Below are positions 24,618-34,038 of a DNA stretch of 64,000 nucleotides, in pieces. The position numbers were made by a program, and so were the translations under genes. The number at the start of each line of letters is the position of its first letter. The first letter of the stretch is position 1. This DNA comes from Scilla litardierei (lineage: Eukaryota > Streptophyta > Magnoliopsida > Asparagales > Asparagaceae): assembly GCA_030789695.1 (NCBI GenBank), contig CM061141.1, positions 325,857,938 to 325,921,937 of the forward strand, read 5' to 3'. A model generated the notes under the pieces. That model was not told the origin of the DNA. It worked only from the letters and a program-made list of their open reading frames with translations, and did no database searches.

Positions 24618-25562
24618 CTAGAAATTGTCCTCACCTGCCATGCCCTGTAATGAACTCGATGAAGGTGAGAGATGAGCGCACACTGAAAAAGCTCCACTCG
24701 GCTCTTCATCCTCCCTATATTGAGCGAGAACACACTCGATACGTGGCCTCCTAACTCTCATCTCGATGTCCCTAGTCGCAACTCCACCTGAGACCACCAT
24801 CACAGTCTCCACACTGCCGTGGGAGTCTACACGCTCCACCAAGCTATCAGATTCCCTGCTCCTCTGCATCTCCATCGATCTGGCCTCCAAAGTATCAAAA
24901 TATGCGCCTGATAAATTACCCTTAGCTAAATGAGAGTCATATCGCTTGTGCCCATACTGTGAAGACTGCTCTACCATGTACATCGAATGCTCTATCCTGA
25001 TGTCAAGCTCCTCAGAAGACCTCTCTACCCTGAAGATGAAGCTGCACACCTCAACACGCTGGTCCTCCTCAGAAACAACCAACCCATGCGTGCTAGAAAC
25101 GTGAGAGACCTCTGTCTCCTCACCCACTGCAACCTCTGGCATTGGCGCAGAAACCGACTGCCCTACTCCTCCATATATCGACAGCTCTACCACGAAGCTA
25201 AAGCTACATACCTCAGCATGCTGGGTCTCATCAAGAGCACCCACAACATGCACGCTGGAACTATGAGAGACCTCTGTCTCGCCACACACTGCAACTGACC
25301 GCATCGATACGACGACCGACTGCAATGCCTCCTCGTAAACTGCTGTCCTCTGCACCTCCGACCGAACTGAACCTGAAGCTACATCATGAGATACTGGCTG
25401 ATCACTGATACTGACCACATCGGATGAAATCTGCACCCTGTCTGTCTGTACGCGTGTCCGATCACCTGCTTGAGTCTGAATCTGCACCACCTCATCATCT
25501 CTATAGACTGGGTTGTCCTCTGCTCTCTGCACACCGTCATGAGTCTGCTCAGCCCTAAGCAC
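24618..25562 (-). pseudogene. Copia polyprotein linker between integrase and RT, internally repeated
   Basis: A 314-residue open frame rich in Ser, Val and Glu. Two segments of about 60 residues are related: each has ETEVSH, then an EVCSF motif, then VE. Near the end MVVSGGVATRDIEMRVRRPR resembles the region preceding RT in copia polyproteins. No catalytic motif is present. The frame survived although integrase upstream and RT downstream did not. Confidence 0.5.
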
Positions 25563-25899
25563 TGCACACCGTCATGAGTCTGCTCAGACGTCAATCATGA
25601 CGTGTCGTCTGACAATCACCTCGTGGAAACTAGGACACCATAATATGTACCATCTCGCACCTCCACCAGCGTATCCGACTAGGACACAATCATGCGCATA
25701 TTGTCCTACCTCGACATCGTCCCTCACATGTTGCCACATAAGACATCCAAACATACGCAAGTGCGAAAAGTCAACGACTCTGTCCGTCTATAACTCCTCG
25801 GGAATAGAACTACCTGTGGCTAGTGACGGTGTTCTGTTGATGAGGTATGCCACAGTAGCAAGGGTCTCTACCCATAATTCCCTAGGAAGGCCGAATGGT

Positions 25900-26397
25900 C
25901 TAAGTAGCCCCCGCCCGTGTCTTCTCTACCAACATCCTGATCATGCTGTTTGCTACACCACCGTAGGGGTCTCCATCAGGAATGGTGTATCGGCTCGTGA
26001 TCCCCTCTGACTTGCAAACATCCCGTATCTCAACGTCGTTGGTACGGATTTCTCCTACGGGTCTACCCATCTGCCTCTCGACTATGCTTCTCCATAGCCG
26101 CACCTTCTCATGGATCTCCTGCCGAGATCTTACGAGAGTAACCATGACTCTCCTCGAGAAGTCATCTATGAAGGCCACAAAGTACCTCGTGCCTTCGAGG
26201 AAAGGAACTGGACATGGACCCCATATGCCGGCATAGACACACTCTAGGGGCTCCCTATTGTGTCTGACAACTGTCCCAATCTGCACTGGCCTTGGCCGCT
26301 CTGCATCACAGTCTCTGCAAGACTCAAACATACGATCACCTCCAAACATACTCCTTCTCTGAAGAATGTCAAGGCTCTGCTCGTTAACATACCCCAA
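25900..26397 (-). pseudogene. Copia integrase remnant with lost active site
   Basis: Begins with GYVNEQSLDILQRR and CRDCDAERPRP (pre-integrase zinc region), then IWGPCPVPFLEGTRYF, FIDDFSRRV and VRSRQEIHEK. At the first catalytic Asp (usually ADIWGP) the sequence has AGIWGP. The second (usually RTDNG) reads RTNDV. The Glu of the NGVAER motif is gone (GGVANSM). All three catalytic positions are therefore altered. Confidence 0.75.
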
Positions 26398-26439
26398 TCT
26401 GAGATGCTAAAGTCGCGATGGATCTCTACTCTCGGACTC

Positions 26440-26876
26440 CTATGATCTGCCAGTCTCACCCACTACCGTGTGTCCATCGAGCGCATACAAGTTGCTACGC
26501 TTCTTTCTCCTCTTGACAACCATGCGTCCTTGGGAAATACGCAGTTGAATCTCCTCAATCACTGCCCTGTAGCCCATCCCAGTTAAAGCTCCTATCGATA
26601 TCAGGTCGCTGCGAAGATCAGGAATATGTCTGACGCCATCAAACACATGGACGATGCCATCGTGCATCTTGACTCTAACTGTGGCATCCCAACCTGCTCC
26701 CACTCCGTACCATTCCCCACGAGAATCCTCTCTCCAATGCATGGAATGTATGAGTCGAACGCACTCCAATCCGGAGTCATATGGAATGCGCACCCTGAGT
26801 CCAATAGCCACGAATATTGTGCTTCTCCCACGGAGTATGCTGCAAACACCGAGCAATTATCCTCGTCAAAAAACAT
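26440..26876 (-). pseudogene. Copia protease remnant, frameshifted
   Basis: Two overlapping frames share the domain. One has SWLLDSGCAFHMTPDWSAF with the DSG triad intact. The other continues with HDGIVHVFDGVRHIPDLRS and ISIGALTGMGY, the usual sequence after the copia protease. A frameshift near 26660-26700 separates them. Confidence 0.75.
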
Positions 26877-26910
26877 CCCGTCTCATGCTCCAATAAGAGT
26901 CAAACTCTGA

Positions 26911-27412
26911 GCAACATCTTCTACAACGCCAATCGATGTCCTTGCTTTAAACCTCGGACGATCCCTCTTCTAAAGCCCTCTTTACTTACATAGAAAGCAT
27001 TTGTTGTCACCGCGGCCTCTTGACTTAGACCGCTGCTGTTGCCGCCGATTCCGACCTTGGAACGGCCCGTCTTGGATCTTGGAGTGGGTCTGGCCTCTTA
27101 GCGACCTCGGATGACATTGGATACCTCACAACCATCAGTGTCACCTAACAACAAACTTTGAGCACCATCTTCTACAACGCCAATCGATGTCCTTGCTTTC
27201 AACCTCGGACAATCCCTCTTCCAAAGCCCTCCTTCCTTACATAGAAAGCATTTGTTGTCACCGCAGCCACTTGCCATAAACCGCTGCTGCTGCCATCGAT
27301 TCCGACTCTTGGAACGGTCCGTCTTGGATCTTGGAGTGAGTCCGCCCTCTTAGCGACCTCGGATGACATTTGATACCTCACAACCATAGGTGTCACCTAA
27401 CACCAAACTTTG
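26911..27412 (-). pseudogene. Copia gag end with duplicated degenerate zinc knuckle
   Basis: A direct duplication with a period of 251 bp: CTACAACGCCAATCGATGTCC starts at 26921 and 27172. On the - strand the better copy reads KCFLCKEGGLWKRDCPR, a CCHC knuckle whose His is Leu. The other copy shares the change and has further stops. Preceding residues (DEVKFALRADDFQS) match a copia gag C-terminus. Confidence 0.6.
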
Positions 27413-27790
27413 GAAATCATCCGCACGCAATGCGAACTTCACCTCATCCAACATGAGTAAGTCTCGGCCATTTAACATCAAGCCTACTGATCACTCCATA
27501 TTTTACACCTTTTTTCTGCATATTTTCATGTCGTTTTGATCACCCATATCACGTTTTTACGATTATTCGACGATATCGCGTTGCTTTTCACTATTTCTTG
27601 TTTTTATCGTATTTCAGGAGATATGGAGCGATTAAGGGCGAAAATGAGATCAAAGGAGTTTCACGCGCTTAGGAGTGTCGCCCATGGCTTATTTGAGGAC
27701 TTATCAGCGATGGAGGAAGATTGGAAGAAGAAGGAAATCAATAGGATCGATGAGGAGGCGAAAAGACGAAGAAAAGAGCTCAAAAGCACC

Positions 27791-28155
27791 TCACTCGGCC
27801 AAGCAAGACTGCTCATTCGGCCGAGTGACATATCAAACTCGCCCAAGTGTAACAGACACGCAACGAAGATTTCAGACGTTCACTCGGCCGAGCAAGGAAG
27901 CCCACTCGACCGAGTAGGAAAGTTCACTCGCTAGAGTGGTACATGGAATTCGTCCAGAGAAAGACCCAAGTTACTGGAATTTGCAGAGATTCTGAGGAGG
28001 CCCACTCGGCCGAGCATGAATGCTCACTCGGCCGAGTGAAGAAGTCTACTCGACCGAGCCACACCGGAGACAGACCCTGAAAACCCCCGAAGTTACTGTT
28101 TTTTGCCGGGTTTGTCACTCGGCCGAGTGACAAGGGTCACTCGATCGAGTGACCA
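27791..28155. repeat. Palindromic CACTCGGCCGAGTG array in Athila-type LTR U3
   Basis: About 11 copies or near-copies of CACTCGGCCGAGTG (some CTCGACCGAG, CTCGATCGAG or CTCGCCCAAG), spaced about 20-25 bp in clusters. The related LTR at 60425 has about six. Confidence 0.9.
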
Positions 28156-28742
28156 TCTCCGACTGCTGTTAGGACTGCGAATTCTGGGCTGCGCATGGGC
28201 AGTTTTGTCACGAATTTTTGGATGAGTTTGGCTTGTATTTAAGCCCTGTTTTTACCCTAGTTTTAGGAGAGACTTGAATTATTTTTTTAGAACTTTTCTT
28301 TTAGGTTTTTGACGGCTATTCTTTGTGAAATCTCAGCTGGAGATCATTGGCGACGTCATTGGTTTGTTCTTTCTTATTAAAAACTCAATTTTTATGAATT
28401 GTTTCTCTTTTGCAATGAATTGTGCCATGATTATTGTTATTATTTCTGAGATTTGCATGATGATTAGTGAGTAGATCCGTCGTTCTATGGCATGGGGATA
28501 AACCCTATGGACCCTATATTTTGAATTGTGATAAATTTATAGATTTGTTGCTAGAATTGATAATAGTTAGGTTGTTATCGATTTATTACGGGTAGCTAGG
28601 AATTCATATCGATTGGGATTTGCAAGAGATTGGATCCCAATTGATAGGAAGGCCTAGATATTCGATTTAGATTAATGATTGAATTTCTCTAGACTTGGTT
28701 TGCAAGAGATTGGACCAAAGCTAGGATTTTTAATTATAAATA

Positions 28743-29069
28743 GGGTAAATGACATTAAAATACCCTAACGTTTGGGCCATTTTCACTTATATACCCTATC
28801 GTTCATTTTGGTAAACTTTGATACCCAAATCTAAATTTGATGTAGGATTGGAGGAGGAAATATTGTCTGAAGAAGAGGCTGAAAACACTGTGCATCCCAG
28901 ACATAGGAAGACTGATGGAATGCATGTATTTGGAGGCCTCTTCAGACAATATTTCCTCCTCCAATCTTACATCAAATTTAGATTTGGGTATCAAAGTTTA
29001 CCAAAATGAACGATAGGGTATATAAGTGAAAATGGCCCAAACGTTGGGGTATTTTAATGTCATTTACCC
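28743..29069. mobile_element. Mutator-like foldback MITE with 9-bp TSD
   Basis: 327 bp with nearly perfect inverted arms of about 130 bp starting GGGTAAATGACATTAAAATA. I noticed two mismatches. TTATAAATA flanks it at 28734-28742 and 29070-29078: a 9-bp TSD, characteristic of the Mutator superfamily. The two frames read as MIPKSKFDV... on both strands are a consequence of the palindrome, not genes. It has no transposase, so it is non-autonomous. Confidence 0.9.
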
Positions 29070-29599
29070 TTATAAATATATACCAATATTCATTTGCAAG
29101 AGATTGGACGAATAAGAACCATCATAACCTAGATAGTAGCTCGAGATAGCACGAGATCAGTGGGCTCGAGATACGATTGAACAATGATGTCGATCTTCAC
29201 GCTAGCGGCTTAGGCTAGGGTTTGCACGAGAGTGGGCCCTATCCTAGGGTTGCTATAGACCGACTATAGCGCGAGAGCGTGAGCTTGGTTCTACATTAAG
29301 TTGTGACTAGTTCACCTATATTCAAGCTTAGCAACAATGAAATTTATGATTCACAAGGATGAGAGACGGTCCGTAGTGGGGATTTCCTATCCCTAGACGC
29401 TTTTTATTATATTGATATTTCTGCTATTTGAACGATTGTGACGATTACACCAAAATTACTCTTATTCTCTTGATAGCTAGGTGATTTAAATAAGATACTG
29501 TCATTTGTCCTCCCTGAGTTCGATATCCGCTTGCCACTACACCGTGCGCTTGCGGTAAGACTACACGTCATTTTTCTGGTGTACATCTGGACGCGATCA

Positions 29600-30219
29600 A
29601 ATCTACCATTACTATGTTAGAAAAAGAGAAAGCTAGCTTGTCTGAAAAAACTGATTATCTTTCATGTCCCTCTTTATTAAAACATATTAGCATGTATAAG
29701 CTAGATAAGACAAAGCTTGAAGTTGAAAATAAATTGCTTTCTGAAAAGATTAACATGCTAAATCTTGAACTTAAAGAAAAAATGAGGGATTTTGAAAAGA
29801 AAGAAGAGGAAAACAAGCAAGCTTTCGTTAGTAAATGCACTTTGCTTGTGAATGAAAATGATATCTTGAAATCCAAAGTCATTACCCTAGAATTGTCAAT
29901 AAAGAGATTTTCCATTGGAAAACAAAATTTGGACATTATTCTTGGAAATCAAATTTATGGCAATAATAGGCGAGGACAAGGATATGGTCTTAAAAATGTT
30001 GAAAAATCAAAATATAGAAAAGTTCACATTGAATCAACAAAGGTTGGAAATTTTCATGCTAAGTGCTTTACATGTGGATGCGTTGGTCATACTTCATATC
30101 ATTGCAAATATAGGAACAAAAATATTAAGTTCAAACAAATATGTGTTCCTAAATCTTTGATGACTAACGTGAGTGGACCTTGTTGGATTCCAAGGTCACA
30201 CACGACACCTCTTTTGTAG
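29600..30219 (+). pseudogene. SIRE gag C-terminal fragment
   Basis: About 200 residues. The first 110 form a coiled coil (KTKLEVENKLLSEKINML). GNQIYGNNRRGQGYG follows, then a zinc knuckle CFTCGCVGHTSYHC (CX2CX4HX4C), then VPKSLMTNVSGPCWIP, a SIRE gag ending. The N-terminal UBN2 part is missing, because the sequence starts at the Athila LTR junction. Confidence 0.75.
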
Positions 30220-31483
30220 GTGGATGGAAATTTGACGAGGAGCGATAAATTGAATGTCTCATTACTTTTTAGCTCATTAGTCAAACGGCGACGCGAAGGT
30301 ATATCTCATTCTTTGAACTTAATGAATATCTTCATAGTTTGCTTTTTGTGTGCGTGACTTTTTTTGTTTGTGTGATTGCATCTCATGTTTGCTTTAGTGC
30401 TTCATGCATTTAAAAAAAAATTTTGTGCTTAAATGTGTATCTTTCTCTTTGATTCATTAAAAGACGTATTCATGAAAGTTTTTCATATCTATGTAGAAAT
30501 TGGTGTATTATTTCTTTTGCCACATGCGCATGTTCATCTTTTATTCATGGCATATTCAATGAATGAAAATAACTTGATTTCTACACCGCCTACTTCACTT
30601 CCACATGTATTATTATTGTTGCACATTTGGAGATATCGTTTATGAAGTATGGAATGTGAATGTAGGAGGAAAACTTAACTGAAAATCTAAGGGATATGAT
30701 ATATCTTGCCATGGATAAAAATTGAGCAAAAGAAATGGTTGTTATAAGTATTTTTTTTTAAAATGTGAAAACAAAAGTTAATTGCTCCGTATGAAAAATG
30801 GATACAATCCTTGGCAATGGTATTACCCACGAGTATCCAACATAAGCTTTATGGGTAAACTTTAGCGTTGGTGTATTTACTCGTCAAGCAATGCCACCCC
30901 CACATCTAAGAGTCCTTGTGGGCTATGTTTTGGGGTGTGGTACCTTGAACTCATTTTTAATGAGGTGGGAAAAATCAATCCTAGGTGATAGAATGTTATT
31001 TGGAAAATGAGGATTGGTTTTGGTTGACTTTCTAAATGATTCTCCCCATGTGCTTCAATTTTAATCATCACACTTTACACGTTGGTGTTGAAGTCTTAGC
31101 TATTTAATTTCATTGGATTTTGACTTGAATATTCTATGACTGTATGCATGCAATTGTTGGTGATGGTTAATAATACTCTCTTTTTGCATGATATATGATT
31201 TTAATCTTCAAGAATACACTTTTGATGATGACAAAGGGGGAGAAAAGTGTTGAAAGATTTGTTGTATCAATGTTGGTTCAAATACGGTATTATTGATTGA
31301 AGGGGGAGCAATGAAAATGGGGAGCTCGGAAAAAGGGGGAGCATGCTAACTATATTGTTATATTGTGCATGCTAGTAATGTTTGATATCATCTCATTGAA
31401 TATATCATATTGCATTACATCATTCATCACACGTCACACACGTACACTTATTTGTGCAAATCCTTTATGAGTTTGTCATCATC
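30220..31483 (+). other. SIRE A 3' region, non-coding
   Basis: AT-rich with no gene. CAAAGGGGGAGA is at 31232-31243, and two more purine tracts (GAAGGGGGAGC, AAAAAGGGGGAGC) are near 31300 and 31335. Confidence 0.65.
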
Positions 31484-31496
31484 AAAAGGGGGAGAT
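31484..31496 (+). promoter_or_regulatory. Polypurine tract of SIRE A
   Basis: AAAAGGGGGAGAT directly before LTR start TGTTGGAAGC. Confidence 0.85.
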
Positions 31497-31778
31497 TGTT
31501 GGAAGCAACGATCTAGGACTTATGGTTTGATGATGACAACCAGTTGTGAATGATCTGATGTGTGTATTAAGTATTTGCAGGATTGGCGAGAACATAAAGC
31601 AATGGGACTTGTAAATTAATGTGTTGGACAAATTGCTATACACATACAAGATGGAGAAATTGCTAGGCACAAAACAATTTGGACTTGGTCCAATATGGGA
31701 TGTGATGAAGAATATCTCATTCGATTAGAACAAAGTTTAAATCAAAAGCACTCACATGTAACCTTTTTGTAGAAGCAA

Positions 31779-31781
<3 letters not shown>

Positions 31782-31864
<83 letters not shown>
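31782..31864. repeat. (TA)n microsatellite, about 41 units
   Basis: Uninterrupted TA run in the left arm. The right arm has a short TA run at the equivalent place, with the Helitron inside it. Confidence 0.98.
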
Positions 31865-31865
<1 letters not shown>

Positions 31866-32978
31866 CACGTGTGGCCCTAGTTGGTTCTGTGCGGCAATAA
31901 GGTGCACAAATGCAATTTGTAAATGGGGGGCAAACTTGTGATTAAGAGTACCTAGGGTTTACTCCAATATCCTATATAACCCTCATCAAAAGCCAATTAA
32001 AAAGGTGTCTGTCAATTTTTCTTTTGACTTCTCCCTTGCAAGTCAGTAGCCGGCCAAAAGTATTTGGAGGAGAGCCGAAATCTTTAATCAGCCAGCCGCA
32101 CGTCATCAAAGTTTTTTTTGTTGATTGCTCTTCAAATCAAAAATTTCAGAGGAGGCTGGCCATTGTATTCTTCAGCCGCACACATTTTTTCTGGGAGAAA
32201 GAGGCAGCCGAATCTCAAAGGCGCCGGCCTATGAAAAGTTTCAGCAGCCGAAATATTATTGGAGAGGGGAGAGCCAATCACAATTCCCAATTTTTAAAGG
32301 AGCAGCCGAAAGAATTGAAGAGGCCGAAATTGTTGACTGGAATCTCCAAGCATTGAAGACAAGCTGCACATGATTCAAGGCTGAGAAAAACGCAGCAAGC
32401 AAAAGGGGCGGCATACAAAATCTCTGGATTTATCTCTAACCCCCTACTTAGTCTACATTAATTTGCATGGTCCCTTCTTTCTAATCCACTCACTTTTGTT
32501 TGTATTTGGCAGGACAAAACACTTTCATATTAAGGCCACGTCCCTTTTTTTTGCAAGGCCATTATCACAGTAAAATGATATTTGTTTAGGCCATTTATTT
32601 GTTAAGGGGATGCACTTGAAAAGCACAGATTTGTTAAGTTGGAAAGCACATTGACTTATTTTTTAAGGTTTGTTTTCCTCTTTGACAGGAGCTGCATGAA
32701 ACTGTTTTTAGAGGGCCGCACAAAATTAAAGTAAGCAAGAGGAGTCGCAAGGGAGCAGATCAAAAGAAAAATTGACAGACACCTTTTTAATTGGCTTTTG
32801 ATGAGGGTTATATAGGATATTGGAGTAAATCCTAGGTACTCTTAATCACAAGTTTGCCCCCCATTTACAAATTGCATTTGTGCACCTTATTGCCGCACGG
32901 AACCAACTAGGGCCACACGTGTTTCAACCTGCCAACAAAATGAACTAGATTAGTTAAGCCGCCTTTAATATATATATA

Positions 32979-33476
32979 CTAGTCATAACCCGTGCCCGCG
33001 GGCACGGTTCATTTCAGATTTCCACCCGTGAAATCTTTGTTCTCAAACATTATTTACACAGTCAAATTTGTGCGAAACAACAAATTCGGCGTAGAACAAT
33101 AAATTCGGTGAGGGCGTCCTTGAGTCGAAAGAACAAATTAGAGTAAAAAAATTTAGCGGGCGCCTTCGACGCGAAGGGTGGAAATGCATAAGTGCGTGCG
33201 TGCGTGTGTGTATGGTATGTGGGTAAAAAGTGAAATGAGAGGGGTTTTTTAGCAAAAAATGAGAAATAGGTGGTATTCTGCGCAAATGTAATGATTGTGG
33301 GGGGTTTGAATACAAAAAGAAAAAAGTGGTGGGTTTTCCAAACACTCATCTCAACCCTTCTTTTACCAAGATTAAATCCTAGCCATTCTTCTATCAACCT
33401 CTTTATACATCAGCATGACATCAGCTTGTCCCAGTCAGCCCTAGAATTCAAAAACCTCTGTGTTTTAATATATAGA
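32979..33476 (-). mobile_element. Non-autonomous Helitron, 498 bp
   Basis: On the - strand it begins TCTATATATTAAAACACAG at 33476 and ends with an 18-bp palindrome CCGTGCCCGCGGGCACGG, eight bases, then CTAG at 32979. Host A (33477) and T (32978) flank it with no TSD. These are the textbook Helitron ends and A^T target. There is no RepHel coding sequence. Frames inside are short and unremarkable. The uninterrupted homologue is the left arm at about 31780. Confidence 0.85.
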
Positions 33477-33777
33477 TATATGTTTATAAAGTTTGCTTCT
33501 AAAAAAAGGTTGCATGTGAGTGCTTTTGATTTAAACTTTGTTCTAATCCAATGAGATATTCTTCATCACATCCCATATTGGACCAAGTCCAAATTGCTTT
33601 GTGCCTAGTAATTTCTCCATCTTGTATGTGTATAGCAATTTGTCCAACACATTAATTTACAAGTCCCATTGCTTTACGTTCTCGCCAATCCTGTAAATAC
33701 TTAATACACACATCAGATCATTCACAACTGGTTGTCATCATCAAACCATAAGTCCTAGATCGTTGCTTCCAATAACA

Positions 33778-34038
33778 TCATCATATGAATAATTTTCATC
33801 ATGCACCATTTCATCATGTGCCTTATGCCATTCACGACATGCATCACGTAGAAATCAACAACGCATGCATGCTCCCAATAGGATTAGGGCTCCCAAAATC
33901 TTCATTATTTGGAGCCCAAAGGACACAAGCATGAATGAAAAACAAGTTTGCATGAATACTTATTTTATGAATGTAGTGCATAATGATAATTATGTGGGGA
34001 AGTCTAAGTCCAATTGGACTTGGCTTCCAAAGGTCTAA
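33778..34038 (+). pseudogene. SIRE B gag C-terminus
   Basis: Reads WSPKDTSMNEKQV and then KSNWTWLPKV followed by TAA (34036-34038). It closely parallels the intact gag end at 63850-63984 (WVPKDSCLND; STWVWLPKI-stop). Only the last 70 or so residues remain. Confidence 0.75.

Larger units (their letters stand above)
23459..27487 (-). mobile_element. Degraded Ty1/copia element, - strand, RT/RNase H missing
   Basis: Order on the - strand: gag zinc knuckle (27.4-26.9 kb), protease (26.9-26.4), integrase (26.4-25.9), linker (25.6-24.6), then an LTR-like end near 23956. Protease before integrase defines copia order. No RT motif (YVDD) or RNase H is visible in the 24.6-24.0 kb interval, so this part is deleted. 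The 5' side is cut at 27487 by an Athila-type LTR. Confidence 0.75.
27488..29599 (+). mobile_element. Athila-type LTR (solo or truncated)
   Basis: Starts TGATCACTCCATATTTTACACC and closes near ACGCGATCA, giving TGATC/GATCA inverted ends. The first 450 bases match 60425-60860, so this is one LTR family with two copies here. No primer site or gag follows. Flanking DNA differs on the two sides (copia remnant left, SIRE gag right) and I see no clean TSD. A TATA-like TATTTAAG is near 28236. A Mutator-like foldback lies inside. Confidence 0.7.
29600..31496 (+). mobile_element. SIRE-lineage copia remnant A: gag end joined to 3' region
   Basis: A gag C-terminal frame is followed by non-coding DNA with several AAAGGGGGAG tracts and then a polypurine tract before an LTR start at 31497. 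Pol is absent, so the element carries a large internal deletion. The gag type (coiled coil then one zinc knuckle) matches the intact gag at 62245. Confidence 0.7.
31497..33777. repeat. Large inverted repeat of two SIRE LTR starts
   Basis: 31497-32045 (TGTTGGAAGCAACGATC onward) matches the reverse complement of about 32742-33777, with few mismatches seen. The arms are interrupted by a TA microsatellite on the left and a Helitron on the right. The spacer 32046-32741 is not palindromic and contains many AGCCG motifs, with no clear gene. The LTR 5' ends point outwards. Transcription through it could form a hairpin of over 500 bp (inference). Confidence 0.85.

Noticed and set aside
27791..28155. 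CRISPR array
   Set aside because: Short palindromic repeats with irregular spacing in a plant LTR, with no cas genes and no uniform repeat length.
28803..29009. Two proteins starting MIPKSKFDV on opposite strands
   Set aside because: Both arise from the palindromic arms of the Mutator-like foldback element.
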